From: Trebouxia sp. TZW2008
Lineage: Eukaryota; Chlorophyta; Trebouxiophyceae; Trebouxiales; Trebouxiaceae
Assembly (NCBI GenBank): GCA_002118135.1
Contig: BDIU01000361.1
Coordinates: 62,176-126,175 of the forward strand
Reading direction: 5' to 3'
Length of the DNA: 64,000 nt
Shown one piece after another: positions 24,801 to 36,726 of the stretch. Within the stretch, counting starts at the first letter, position 1, and every line of letters begins with the position of its first letter. The translations under genes were made by a program, and so were the position numbers. Below the pieces are notes generated by a model. It was not told the DNA's origin. It searched no databases and saw only the letters and a program-made list of their open reading frames with translations.

Positions 24801-27800
24801 TGGCGTGCTCAAGGGATGAAGTTTTCAGGAGAATCTGCGCTGCAGCAGTGACGTGTGACCACAACGCTGATTTCTCAGCGGCAGAAGCAGAAGAAAACGA
24901 AAGCTGCAAGGCAGATTGCATAAAGCCAAGAAGAGGCGAAGCAGGGGCTATGAAGAGGAAGAGGGACAGACAGAAGATGCTTGCCTGGTCTTGTTGTCAG
25001 GTGACTCAAGCCGTAATGCGGGCTCTTGAGCAGTGCGCCCAGTCTGAAGCAGCAGATGAGAACAGAAACAACAAGGAATACCCAAATCACAGATCCAGAC
25101 TGGGACTCATGAAGGAAGAAGAAGCTTGCCTGGTCTTGCTGTCAGGTGACCCAAGCTGCTGTGCACTTAACTCAGTAGTCCGCTCAGTCTCAAGCAGCAG
25201 ATGAAGAAGACATACATCAAGAGCGGCATCCACGATGAAGATCCAGACTGGGATTCATGAAAGAAGAAGAAGCTTGCCTGGTCTTGTTGTCAGGTGACTC
25301 AAGCTGCTGTGTGGTTTACTCAGCAGTCCGCTGAGTCTCAAGCAGCAGATGAAGCAGACATACATCAAGAGCGAACCTCACAAATGAAGATCCAGACTGG
25401 GATTCATGAAAGAAGAAGAAGCTTGCCTGGTCTTGTTGTCAGGTGACTCAAGCTGCAGTGCGAGCTCCTCAGCAGTGCGCCGAGTCTCGAGCAACTGCTT
25501 CTGAAGGGAGGCCATATCCAGGTCCAGCCCTGGTATAATGCCCCTCAATTTGCCTGTCACTAGAACTCTCCTCTGTGCTTCTGCAACTTCCAATTTCTGC
25601 AGCCTGATGTCATCCTGACGCCTGTGCAGCATTGTCTGACCTGCAACATGCAGTGTGTGTAAGGAATCAAGTCAAGGGTTGTAGTGCTAGTGGCAGCTGC
25701 CTGTAGCAAATCACATATCCTGCTGCTAAAACTGTCCTTTGAACCTCTGCTACCTCTACTTTCTGCTGCCTGTTGACATTCTGCCGCCTGTGCAGCTTGT
25801 TGTGACCTGCAACAGCAAATCTATGCATCATGTTCTGTGCAGCTGTGCAAATAAACTACAGTTTCATGATGCCCCTCAGCTTGCGAATCACTAGAACTCT
25901 CCTCTGTGCTTCAGCTAAGTCTAAGTGCTACAGCCTGATGTCATCCTGCCGCCTGCGCAGCATTGTCTGACCTGCGCCAGACAATGCAAGAGAGGTGTCA
26001 AGTCAAGTTTTGTGGCTAACGTTGTGACACTTACGTCCGCCTGAGGTTGATCACTTTGCCTGTCACCAACACTCTCCTTGATGCCTCTGCTACCTCCAGA
26101 CTCTGTAGCCTGATGTCATCCTGCCGCCTGTGCAGCATCGTCTGACCTGCGCCAGAGAATGTATGTGATGTGACAAGCCCAGCAGTGCACAGGATTTATG
26201 AGTTGGTGTGGTTCATCTCATCTGATTTGTGACTCAGAACTCTCTCCTGTGTGCCCCTGCTACCTTCAACTTCTGCAGCTTGATGTCATCCTGCATCAAC
26301 AGCTGATGCTCTTGCCTTGGCATGGCCAAACAGTTTTTGAAGCTTTACAATGTATAAATTTCAAACCGTGCAACATTGTCTGACCTGCAGCAGACAAAGC
26401 GTTCAATGATGTTGTGAAGCATGGACTGCATTCGCTGCCGCATCTCTCTGTGATCAGGCAATTACTAGAACTCTCCTCTGTGCCTCTGCTCCCTCCAAAT
26501 TCTATAGCTTGATGTCATCCTGCCCCTGCGCAACATTGTCTGACCTGCAATAGGTGGTACATGCTTCATGTGGGGTCCAGACATGTCTGAAGTCGTGTAC
26601 CACGCTGGTGCGTATATTGCTTGCAGTGTGCTCCAGCACATGTTCTTCTGATCTGATACCCAACTTGTATAGCATGTTGGCGCATCACAGGCAGGTGTTG
26701 GCTAGCAAACAAGGTGAAGATTCTCACCTTTGCGCATGACTTCCTCCTGAGTGTTGGCCTTTTCATACAGGATGCACAGCTCGTCGTTGCGGTCAATCAG
26801 CATGATGCCTATGTGATTACGGTCCTCTACTGCACTCTCATACTCCTGCAGTCACAGCACGGTGATCAATAGCAGCAGTAATGTGATGACTCTGCATGCA
26901 GCTACGTATAGTGTACACTCCAGGGTCAAAGCGCTCCACAATGCTGTGACAATCAGTAGAGCTCAAGCATGGTTACTTGCGAGAGCAGAACTACGCATGT
27001 GGCAGGTGGACCAGCCATGATGCTCCATCCAACAGCCAAGATGCAAATGTCATGCACTGCATCAGATGTCATGATGCAATGCAGTTGCAGGCGCTGAATC
27101 AGGCAAGGCTTAGGGTTAGGGTTTAGGGCTAAACCCTAAACCCTGAATGATGTTGTACGGGACTGAATGGTGCTGCCCGTCTCAGCAGTCATCAAGCTGC
27201 ATTTGTGGTGACAGCACATGAAAACAAAATGACAACACATGCATGCAGAATGATGCAGTCAGCGTTCTGCAGCTGCATGATTCCTGCAGAGAAGCAGTAC
27301 ATGCAAGCAAAAGACAAACAGCCCATGTGTCTTGTCAGCATCAAAGCTCACTGATGTGCTTGCATGCAATTTGCAACTGCTGCACAGACCCATCTGCAAG
27401 TTGCTGGCGCTCAGCCCAGTGTGCAGGTCTAGGTGCATGGATGCCACACCAAATGCACAAAAGTCATCATCGCTCTGAGGCATTAGCTACTCTAACAAAC
27501 CCACCTTGCGCAGCTTGAGCATGTCACGCTCTGCAGCATTGATGACGGCGTTTAGCTTGTCAATCTCAGCTATCTGCTCGTCCACTGCCGCTTGCTTCTT
27601 CTTGAACAGCATGGCTTGTCTGTGCCACAGATTGCAAAGCTTACTTGAGTAAAACTGAGCTTCAATACAAAAGCTAGCAGTATGTCTGTAGAATGCCTGC
27701 CTTTACATGCGCAATGCTGGCAGCTTTGCTCAACAAGACATGCAATAATATTTGGCAGTCATATGATCAAGTTGACCATCTGCCACTGTGGCTTGGTATT

Positions 27801-30800
27801 GCAAGACGTCTTTTGCGAGAATGCAATGGCAGGTTGCAATCATTGCATGACATCATTGCGACCGCCTGCTTGCTGGGAGCACCTGCAGACTCAGAATTGT
27901 TGCCCCCTGCTGCAATGATGCTATCGTCCACTGATTCAAGACAGCTCAACGCCGCATTTGCTGCACATGGTGCGCAACTTTCTTACATCTGTAGCCTTGA
28001 CTGTTGTGCAGAACCCTTTTCAGTTACAGCAAGCATTGGCCAGTCAAGGGCCCCTAACACCCTCACTCACCACAGCAAATTTGCTTCTGGTGGGCACTTT
28101 ACAAGCTCTACTCAGTCCTGACAGGGAGGACAAGGATATGAAAGGGCAAAGGGCACTCTTGGAGTCTTTAGCCAAGCTAAACGGTCAAGGTATACGCCAT
28201 GGATGTCTGGCTGTCTTGTACAGGCTGCTGTTGACGTGATGATGTCATTTCCTTACAGAATGTGAAAAAGTGTGGTAAAAGGGATGACAATATTCAACAT
28301 CACAACTGCAAGACCTAAGGATCAGATCCTGTTGAGTGGGAGTGGCAGAACTTGTTTGGAGGGTCAGCTTGCCTCTTGTGTCATGTATATAATTGCACCG
28401 GAGACAGTCGCAGCGCTTACTTGTTGAGCTCTCCCCTTTGGGTATCCCTAGCGCTGCAAGCCTGTTGACGGTCACCACAGGCACGCTCAAGCAGCCGTCT
28501 CTTGCTGACCTCTTCAGCTTGCAGAATCTGTCACACAGACAAGAAGATCAGCATGTGTCAAGCTGTGTCAGATGAAACACGCCACATTGGAGGGCTGAAA
28601 CTGCAACAAACGTTCAATGTTTCGGCACTGACCTCTGCTGTCTGAGAGCTGCTGAGTTTGCTGTAGATACAGCTGACATGAGCAAGACAGAGGGAAGCTT
28701 ACAGACAACCCTGCCAGTGACTAATGTTCTGATTGCACACCATGGAGACGCAATATACATGAAAATGTATCTTCAATAAACTGATCAATATTGATGCCTG
28801 GTTGTCCTTGTAGCTCGACCGTGCATGCGCGCGACGACATCATTGCATTGCAGCATTTGAGTGCAGGGACAAATTGTTGGCGTATGAAATTGCAGCTGTG
28901 TTTGAGGCATTGATCATGCGTCATTGTGAGGCGCTGGTGGTGACTCTTTGCTGTAACAGGTGTGCATATACTCTGCCAGGCGCTCACCTCCAGTTCATTT
29001 GTAAGGATCTTGACCTTTTCCTTGAACTCGCCGATGCCTTGCCCAGCAACGGCAACCAGGCTGACAAACTTGTTGCGCTGGTTCTTGACCAGCTGATACA
29101 GTTGCTGAAAGTCACTGTAGCGGCGTGCGACCTCCTTGCGAGTGCGTTTCAGGTCTTGCACAATCACATGCTTGAACGCCACATCGTCCTCGGTCAGCTT
29201 GACCTTCCGCTGAGTGTCAGCTGCGACGCGGGCAATCCTGTTGCGCTGGGCTTCTACATCTCTGATGACAACCAGTCGCTGTATCTCTTCCTGTTTTAGG
29301 ATGCCGACTTCATCCTCTAAACCTTGCACCTCCTCATAACTGGCCTTGAAAAGCTCATTCTGAATACCACCCTTCAGCAACCACGGACGCAAGTTAGCCC
29401 AGTCGGTGCGATGTGCTTTGACTTTGGAGGTGCCAAAGTAATCAGCAATGACCATGCGCCCCACTCAGATCAAAGCAAAGACACACTGACTTACATGCAT
29501 GCAGAATGCCAAATAGCACAGCTGCATGGTCACTGTGAGTATACAGCCTCAGCTGTATCTAGTAGGCGCAGCCATGACAAACTCATTGTGTGATCAGCAT
29601 CACAGCATACACATGAGCCTGCATTGGCAAGCATAGCATGCAAAACACATCTGCTGTATGACCTCACCTTCTTCTCTTCCTTGAGGAACGAGTTGATCAG
29701 AATGTCAGTGTCTTTCTTGAGCTCCACAACAGAAGCTCCTGTCTTGACCTGAAGCTTGGTCATTGCAGTCACATCCAGCTTGGATGCATGCATGGAAGCC
29801 TTCAAGGGTGGTAGCTGATCCTGTGCACTGATTAGAGCCAAGCCAGCTTTCCGCACTTTCCTCAAGGCGTTGTCCCTGTCCATGTGCCGTCTGCCCAACA
29901 AGTCCTTCTCCTTCTTGTGCTCCATCTGCTTTGCTTCCATCTCTACATCTATTGTGGCCTGCATGGCAAAGCTCATGATCAGTATTGTCATCAGTGCCAA
30001 GCCGGCTTTCCTGACTGTCCTCACAGCGTCATTTCTGTCCGCCGCCTGTCCAACAAAAATTTTCCTTTCTTGTGCTCCATCTGTTTCGCTTCCATGTCTA
30101 CATCAATTGTAGCCTGCAAACCAAGCCCAAGGCATTGCTTTCTGTCCAAAGACCACAAAATCAGGCATATGGCGACGGGGTTCCATGACTTTCTCAAGGC
30201 ATTGTCCCTGTCCATGTGCCATCTGCCCAACAGATTTTTCTCTTGCTTATGCTCCATCTGCTTTGCTTCCATCTCTACATCAATTGTAGCCTGCAAACCA
30301 AGCCTAGGGCATTGCTTTCTTGCCAAAGACCACCAAATCAGGCAGATGGCGACAAGGTTCCATGACTTTCTGAAGAGCATTGTCCCTGTCCATGTGCCGT
30401 CTGCCCAACAGGTTCTTCTTCTTCTTGTGCTACATTTGCTTTGCTTCCATCTCCGCATCTGTTGCGGCCGGCAAGCCAAGCCCAATGCATTGGTATCTGT
30501 GTGGTAATGGTGCATTCCTTGCTTCACATGAAACCACAGTTGTGTCAATAACAAGGGATTAGAGCAATCAAGTCAACACGTGACACATGAATGCGAATGG
30601 CAAGCAGGCACAATGTCATAGCAGGCAGCATGTATTGCATTGCATGTCATGGCAGCATGAGCACTCAAGATGCTCACCAGTGCTCACAAAGGCAAATGCT
30701 GCTGCAAGCAGACTGCCAGCATGCAAATCTCAACATGTAGCCAGCATAACAACCGCATGTACATCTGTGCATTGAGTGTCACAGCAGTGACTCCCTCTTT

Positions 30801-33800
30801 CCACTAATGCATTCTCTGCTCTTAGCTTTGCAATCTACTTCAGTCTAGCCGCAAACACATCATTAAGTGATTGCAATGGTGGCTCACCCTTTCAACCAAT
30901 GCATTTTCTGCACCCAGCTTTGCAATCTCAACGTCTCGCCTGATGTCATCCTCTGCGCGCTGCTTGGCTTCAATATTGACCTTGGTTCGGTCTACAACCG
31001 CTGAAGCCTGCATGTGCGCTGCCTCCAACGACTGCGCCTTGCTCTCAAAACCATGCCTGCATGCAGAACAGCCATTTGTGAGCCATATTGACCTCAGTCT
31101 GATTGACCTTGATGCGGTCAACCAACGCTGATGCCTGCATGTGCGCTGCCTCCAGCGACCGCACCTTGCTTTCAAAACTGCGCCTGTATGCCAAACATAC
31201 CCTTCTGAGTCATGCACAGTCTGACATTGCTGATGGCTGCATGTCAGCTGCTTCCAACAACTGCGTCTTGCTGTTGCAATTGTGCTTGCACGCCAAATAC
31301 AGATGCGCCTGGAACCGTCGTCAGGTCCACTTGCAATACAGCCTGCATGTTGGCTGCTTGCAATGACTATGTTGGTCTCTCAAATCTGTGCTTGTCTGCA
31401 AAACGACAGCTTCTGAGCCATATTGTCCCAAGTCCAGCAGGAAACAAGACAGCCAATGCCTGCTTCCAGGTACTGTGTTTTGCGCTCAAAATTGGCCTTG
31501 GATGCCAAGCAAGTGCTGCTGGTATGTGTTCTGGGCTGCTATTGCAGCAGCTTGCTAGCTGCTTGTTTTGTCTGTCACTTGTGTTTACAGCGATACAAGC
31601 CGCAGTTGACCCATGCTGGCAGCCAACAGACCCTGGAACAGTTTACAGTCTCGACTCCTGCAGCTACTGCTTGCTGTCCGCTTGCTTTCTCTGTCAACAG
31701 TGCAAGTGGTCAGCTGCACAAGTTTCATTGAAGCAAGGCTTACAGCTGTAGTCGACTCATGCTTGCTATCAGAAGTTTTGGCCAGTCAGTAGCTGAGAGA
31801 GCCTGATACGAGTTGCAGTCTGAACTCCTGTTGCTGCAGCTTGCCTGCTGCCTGCTTCATCTGCAGCTGCAGCATCCTGGCAGAGTTCACCAGCAGGTCA
31901 GCTCAGGCATACATTTGGGACATCTGGGCACAGCTTGACAGTGAACAACAAACCCTGCAACAACAGACAGTCAAGAGACCCTGGAACAACGCACAGTCGG
32001 GACGCGTGCTGCTGCAACTTGCTTGCTGCCTATTCCATCTGCAGCTGCAGCCCCTTCACGGCATTCACCAGCAGGTCAGCTCAGACATAAAGTTTGGACA
32101 TCTGGGCACAGCTTGACACTGAACAACAAACCCTGGAACAACAGACAGTCAAGAGATCCTGGAACAACGTACAGTCTGGACTTGTGCTGCTGCAGCTTGC
32201 TAGCCGCCTGTTCCATGTGCAACTGCAAGCCCTTGACAGCATCTACCAGCAGGGCAGCTCATACCAAGGGCAAGACATCTGTGCACAGCTTACAGCTGAG
32301 AGGCCCTGGAACAACTCACAGTCTGGACTCTTGTTGCTGCAGCTTGCTAGCTGCCTGCTCCATCTGCAACTGCAGTCCTTTGACAGCATTCACCAGCAGG
32401 TCAGCCGCCCTGCGGGATTTCTCAGGCCCAACTGCTGCCTTCTCCAGACTGACGCCCTCTGCTGCACAGTCCTCTGCTAGATTGCGGGTGGCTGTCTGAA
32501 CCTGTGAGAACACAGCAAATCTCTCAGTATGTGCAGTGGCAATTGCAGCCCCTTGACGGCATTCACCAGCAGGTCAGCCGTCCTGCGAGACTTCTCAGGC
32601 CCAACTGCTGCTTTCTCCAGACTGACGCCCTCTAATGCGCAGATCTTTGCTGGACTGCATGTTGCTGTCCGTACCTGTGATGAAGAAATAATTTGTAAAC
32701 CCACCATGCTCAGCAGTACTAGACAGGGCTACTACACCTGCAATTACTATCTCCAGGCTGCATTCCTGCTGCAGGATCCTCTGCCAGGCCGCGTGTTGCT
32801 GTCTGAACCCAAATCAAAAAGTGCAGCCGAGGACTCATAAACGGAGTCAAAAGGTTGATGTTTGTGGGGTCGCAAATGCTGTGCACTGCTTTGCTAGAGA
32901 GCGCCACTTGAAATGCAATGCATTGCTTTAGTGAGGTGAACAGTCACGAAAGCTTGGCTGTGCAGTCTTCCACTAGACTGTGTGTGGATGTCTGAACCCA
33001 TGGTGAAGCAGTCAACTTGTCAATCTGTGCTTTGTCGCTTGTCCAGGACTTGGGGCTGTAGCACCTGCGTCTTGAAAATTTTCCTCAACTGCTTGAGAAC
33101 CACAGCCTACAACAATGGCGTGACCACTGCTGGCACAGCACTCAGCGTGCATGCGCTGACTCATACATGCAGGCATGCATGATTGTGTGCAACACCTGTT
33201 GCAAATGACCCAACACGTATGCATGTATATTTATCATCATAGTCATGATTATTGCAGGCCCAAGGGCAATTCAAAAGCATCCATGCATTTTGACTGTTGT
33301 AATATCTCACGAGTGAGGCTGTGTCAACGTATGGACAATGTTGCTGGTACCCAGTGCGCTTGTTGTAATGACACTTGAGATAAGGGCATCCTTGATGTAA
33401 GGACAATGCAGCTGGAGCCCAGGAACTGCACTCTGGCCTGACAGTTACTTCTGAGTAAGGACAATTCGATGTAAAGACATCCTTCTTGGTACACAGTGCA
33501 GTCATTGTAAAGAGAGATCACTGTACCTGTTGAAGCCTGTCCTTCAGCTCAGTGACTTCCTGCGAAGTAGCCTCCCGCTTGCGCCTCTCTGAGTCCAAGT
33601 CAGCGGCAAAAGTTGTATTGTCAGCATGCAGAGACAATATTGCTGATACTCAGCGCGCTTGTTGTTAGGAGAAAATTACCTGTTGCAGCCTGTCCTTCAG
33701 CTCAGTGACTTCCCGTAAGGTAGCCTCCCGCTTGCGCCTCTCTGAGTCTGTGTCAGCAGCCAGAATTGTGATGTCAGCATTCAGCGCTTCAAGCTGAGGC

Positions 33801-36504
33801 ATCAACACCTGCACATCACATATGCTTGTGCCAGGAGCGTCGTGTATTGCATCTCTGAGTTCCGTGTCAGCAGCCAGAATTGTGATGTCAGCATTCAGCG
33901 CTAACAACTGAGGCATCAAGACCTGCACAGCACACATGCTTGTGCCAGGAGCAGCGTGTGTTGCATCTCTGAGTTCCGTGTCAGCAGCCAAAACTGTGAT
34001 GTCTGCATTCAGCGCTTTCAGCTGAGGCATCGACACCTGATGAACACGTAGCATGATCAATGTTTCTACATTCAAGGTATTTGCTGTGATGTGCAGAAGA
34101 AGCTGGCCTGCGAGACGTCACTTGGCCACACACAGCCAACACATGTGCCAGAGGGAGTACACTTCTAACATCATGAAAATAGCAACATGGCAATTTGTGC
34201 TGTGAATGGGAACATGACAATAACAATGCATATTTATGCTCTGAGTGTGTGGAAGGCTGTTACGTTGGCTAGCACCTCTGTGATATCTGGTTCCGCGCTG
34301 TCAAGCTGCAGTGCTAGCATCTGATGTTGCTGACTGACTGCTTCTGGCACCAGCTGAAGCCTTGGAGTGCTTCATGTCAAACTTTTAGCTTGGTGCTCTC
34401 AATGCATCAGATGCCTCATCACCCACATTCACGGTGCGCTAGTCCTGGCTGGGTGCTAGCTCACTGCTGAGTACTTTATGACACAGCGCAAAGGTGCTTG
34501 ATCAATGCCCATCTTCTGTCACAATGGCGTTGCTACTGTGCTATCCAAATGCAAGTTGCTGCTGCAAAACTGGGCTTCGATGCAGGTGCTTACACAAAGA
34601 TGTGCTGTTTCCTGCCCCATGCAAATGGCATCGCCGTGCATCCATACTCGTGTCAAATCAAGGCAAAAGCACATCATGTAATGACTGCAGAGTCTCAGGT
34701 GCGCATTGTTATTGCTTGGTGCGCCTCTTCTACTTCATGCAGCTGCTGCTGCAGCTCTTTGTTCTGCTCATGTCACACCACAAAACAAAAGCATAAGAAG
34801 AAGAGTCTCGTGCACGCTTACAGCTCGGTGCGCCTCCTGCTTCGAGCAGCTGCTGCCGCAACTCACTGCTCTTCTCATGCCACATCATAGAACAAAAGCA
34901 CAAGAAGAAGAGTCTCATGCATGCTTACAGCTCGGTGTGCCTCTTCTGCTTCATGCAGCTGCTGCCGCAACTCATTCCTCTGCCTTTGCAGCTCTGCGAC
35001 CTCAATCTGCTTCATCTGTTCCTGCTCCTGTGCATGGCTCACTTCCGCCTGAGCCTCTTCTACATCTTCTCTCAGCTTAGGGAGAGACTCTAACCAGGAG
35101 GCAGGCGCCGCTCCAGGGTCCTGCAGAGCTCTGGGCTGCTGCTGATCCTGCAAGGTTGAACAAGTTAGCAACAATACTGTGATGCCTCATCTTGGGTACA
35201 ATTCCAGTCAGAAGGCAGATTTTGCTGCAGGGTTCTGCAGGGCCCTGGGCTGATGCTGATCCTGCAAGGATGAACAAGTCAGCGACAACACTGTGCTCCC
35301 TCATCTTGGGTACAAACTGCAGTCAGAACGCAGGTGTTGCTGCTGGGTCTTGCAGGGCCCTGGGCTGCTGCTGATCTTGTACAAATGAACAAGTCAGCAG
35401 CAAGACGGTTTCCCCCTCATCTTGGGCAGTGATTTGTGCCAGGAGGCAGGCGTTGCTCAAGGGTCTTACAGAGCCCTTAGCTGCTGCTGGCCTTGCAAAG
35501 GGCGGCACTGCTTGTCAGGTGGTACAAGTCAACACTAGCAATTTGCAGGCCAATCTCAATTGTGCAAGGCTCTGTGCTGCTGATCCTGCAAAGGGGAACA
35601 GTACTTGTCAGAAGGCATGAGTCACATTGACTGACAGCTTGCAACAGAATCCGTCTTGTGCAGAGCCGTGTCCTGCTGAAGGGGCAGCACAGCATGTCAG
35701 GTGGTATGAGCTGTGGCCGCTAGCACCTTGCAGACTGAGCCGGAACGTGCGAACCTCTGTGCTGCTGATCTTAAAAGGGACAACTGCTTGTCAGGTGCTG
35801 TTCCAGCACTGGTAATGACAGCTTGCAACCTAGAATTCATCCCTAGTCCTGTTGATGTCAAACCGCGTCACTGGCAGAAAGTGCTAGAGCGCTACGGCAC
35901 TTTGCTGCCAGTTGGACCTGATGGCAGTGAAACATGGAGATATTGCAATGCAGCTGTTGGGTATATGCAAATGCACTATGCAAGGCTATACGTACGACGT
36001 AGCAGGCAGCTACCAAGTGCATTGTTGAGGCATGCGGTGTACATATCAGGCCAAAGTCTTTTGATGCAGACAGACTTCTGTGTTGTGCCTGTGTTCTGCC
36101 AGAAACGGTGAACGTGCTGCTCACCTGAAGTTCTTCATTGAGCTGTTTAGCCTCGTCCACAAGCTGCTTCTCCTTTGCCATGGCTTCCACAAAATGCTGG
36201 TGTATGGCAGCATAATGCTGCTTGGCGGACTCTGCCTGAGCTGAATTGATGTCTCCCGCTTGAAGAGCATCCTGTACCGCCTGCAGAGCGCCAAGCAGTG
36301 TCGAGAAAGTGCAGTTGCAGTGCAGAGTCAAACTCATGACTCCTCTGCTGGGCCTCATTGCGCGGCATCACGTCAAAGCAGGGTCCGCTCAAGTGTACCT
36401 GCCTTGAAAGCTTGGCTGTTGGTCACGTCGAGCAGCAAGGTCTGCCGCTCACTCAGGTCCGCCGTGTCAACCAGCAAAGACAGTTGCCGGTTGTCCTCCT
36501 CCAT
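21828..36504 (-). CDS. MBO2: CCDC146/MBO2-type axonemal coiled-coil protein
   Basis: The exons are 36399-36504, 36125-36280, 34929-35147, 33680-33808, 32320-32501, 30888-31056, 29668-29958, 28988-29359, 28633-28660, 28421-28527, 27505-27619, 26728-26845, 25427-25640, 23804-24002, 22886-23038, 22402-22488 and 21828-22025. They give about 945 residues, close to family length. The protein is almost all coiled coil. Family marks, from memory of CCDC146, are [16 protein letters not shown] with [42 protein letters not shown], and the end [18 protein letters not shown]. In Chlamydomonas MBO2 is needed for normal flagellar beating. The phase is broken at two joins: exon 1/2, and between 28988 and 28660, where one exon seems missing. 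One intron uses a GC donor at 25426. Confidence 0.82.
22615..22885. other. Intron of the MBO2-like gene with an open but unjoined stretch
   Basis: On the minus strand 22602-22865 stays open (for example [15 protein letters not shown]). The exons on either side join directly in phase and in family order (DKLK to AGEAPTEDT), so this is probably not coding. Confidence 0.5.
23065..23265 (-). repeat. Two 5' half-copies of MBO2 exon 22886-23038
   Basis: Copies near 23070-23135 and 23180-23265 repeat the acceptor with NDYQ and the M-x-x-VSEL part, with losses inside. Both lie upstream of the intact exon. Confidence 0.7.
23660..23748 (-). repeat. 3' half-copy of MBO2 exon 23804-24002
   Basis: It repeats [22 protein letters not shown] followed by a GTCAGTCC donor, downstream of the intact exon and without the RWRKLPGK half. 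Confidence 0.8.
24075..24735 (-). repeat. Four 5' half-copies of MBO2 exon 23804-24002
   Basis: Copies near 24080-24165, 24280-24345, 24470-24535 and 24655-24730 repeat the acceptor and [16 protein letters not shown], then SQL, and stop there. They are spaced about 190-200 bases apart. Confidence 0.8.
24965..25345 (-). repeat. Three 3' half-copies of MBO2 exon 25427-25640
   Basis: Copies near 24970-25050, 25115-25190 and 25265-25345 repeat the exon end ([18 protein letters not shown]) and its unusual donor AG-GCAAGC followed by TTCTTCTTC. They are spaced about 150 bases apart. Confidence 0.8.
25725..26555 (-). repeat. Five 5' half-copies of MBO2 exon 25427-25640
   Basis: Copies near 25730-25810, 25865-25980, 26035-26150, 26230-26305 and 26460-26550 repeat the acceptor with [14 protein letters not shown] and the EAQRRVL part. 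None reaches the donor. Confidence 0.8.
27110..27144. repeat. Head-to-head interstitial telomere repeat
   Basis: TTAGGG-TTAGGG-TTTAGGG runs straight into its inverted partner CTAAACCC-TAAACCCT. The centre, AGGGTTTAG-GG-CTAAACCCT, is a near-perfect palindrome. It sits in an MBO2 intron. It could mark an old end-to-end fusion or a telomere-templated break repair. Confidence 0.8.
29995..30480 (-). repeat. Three 5' half-copies of MBO2 exon 29668-29958
   Basis: Copies near 30000-30115, 30165-30295 and 30350-30475 repeat [15 protein letters not shown] and RR-x-MDRD plus an ALRK-like part. They stop before the [10 protein letters not shown] half and the donor. Confidence 0.85.
31095..31525 (-). repeat. 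5' half-copies of MBO2 exon 30888-31056
   Basis: Copies near 31100-31200 and 31220-31300 are clear ([17 protein letters not shown] type), and copies near 31340-31400 and 31430-31520 are weaker. All lie upstream of the intact exon and lack its donor half. Confidence 0.75.
31530..32265 (-). repeat. 3' half-copies of MBO2 exon 32320-32501
   Basis: Copies near 32180-32260, 32010-32075 and 31820-31900 repeat [15 protein letters not shown] with a donor, and weaker ones lie near 31640-31700 and 31530-31570. Intron segments reading CAGGGTTTGTTGTTC and CCAGGGTC recur between them. Confidence 0.75.
32535..33000 (-). repeat. 5' half-copies of MBO2 exon 32320-32501
   Basis: A good copy at about 32540-32680 reads [20 protein letters not shown] after an acceptor. 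Decayed copies of the acceptor end (VQTATR, LAED) occur near 32760-32810 and 32960-33000. Confidence 0.75.
33352..33523 (+). mobile_element. MITE-like element, copy B
   Basis: About 172 bases are similar to copies A (39264-39437) and C (47633-47806) and hold the internal words GTAAGGACAA and GATGTAA. The 3' terminal repeat reads AAAGAGAGATCACTG followed by TA. The 5' end is less well kept. It lies in an MBO2 intron. Confidence 0.65.
33525..34040 (-). repeat. Half-copies flanking MBO2 exon 33680-33808
   Basis: Downstream at 33529-33605 is a 3' copy ([19 protein letters not shown]) with its own donor. Upstream near 33850-33932 and 33970-34035 are 5' copies ([20 protein letters not shown]). Confidence 0.8.
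34690..34875 (-). repeat. 3' half-copies of MBO2 exon 34929-35147
   Basis: Copies near 34690-34770 and 34800-34870 repeat the [13 protein letters not shown] end with a donor, downstream of the intact exon. Confidence 0.7.
35185..35610 (-). repeat. 5' half-copies of MBO2 exon 34929-35147
   Basis: Copies near 35190-35275, 35325-35395, 35430-35500 and 35550-35605 repeat the acceptor with [13 protein letters not shown]. The copies nearest the exon are best preserved and the farthest ones are barely recognisable. Confidence 0.75.
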
Positions 36505-36726
36505 GACGCCTTCCGCGCAGCCACGGGAGGCTGACCCCTCACATCAACTTCGCCATACCGCTGTCGCAGCTGATGTATCGAACGACACCTATGTGCTTAG
36601 CTTTGCACTGCATACGTATTTGCAACAGGGTCAAAAGTCAACCTTCTTGAATCTGAATTTGGCTTCAGATGGCAGTGATCTTTGACACCAAACCAGCGTT
36701 AGCGCATTGCGCACGTCCTCCTCACG
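36505..36726. promoter_or_regulatory. Divergent promoter region of MBO2-like and MICU genes
   Basis: There are 222 bases between opposite start codons. No clear TATA motif is seen. Confidence 0.5.

Noticed and set aside
27110..27144. A true chromosome end
   Set aside because: The repeat is short, inverted on itself and lies within a gene whose exons continue on both sides.
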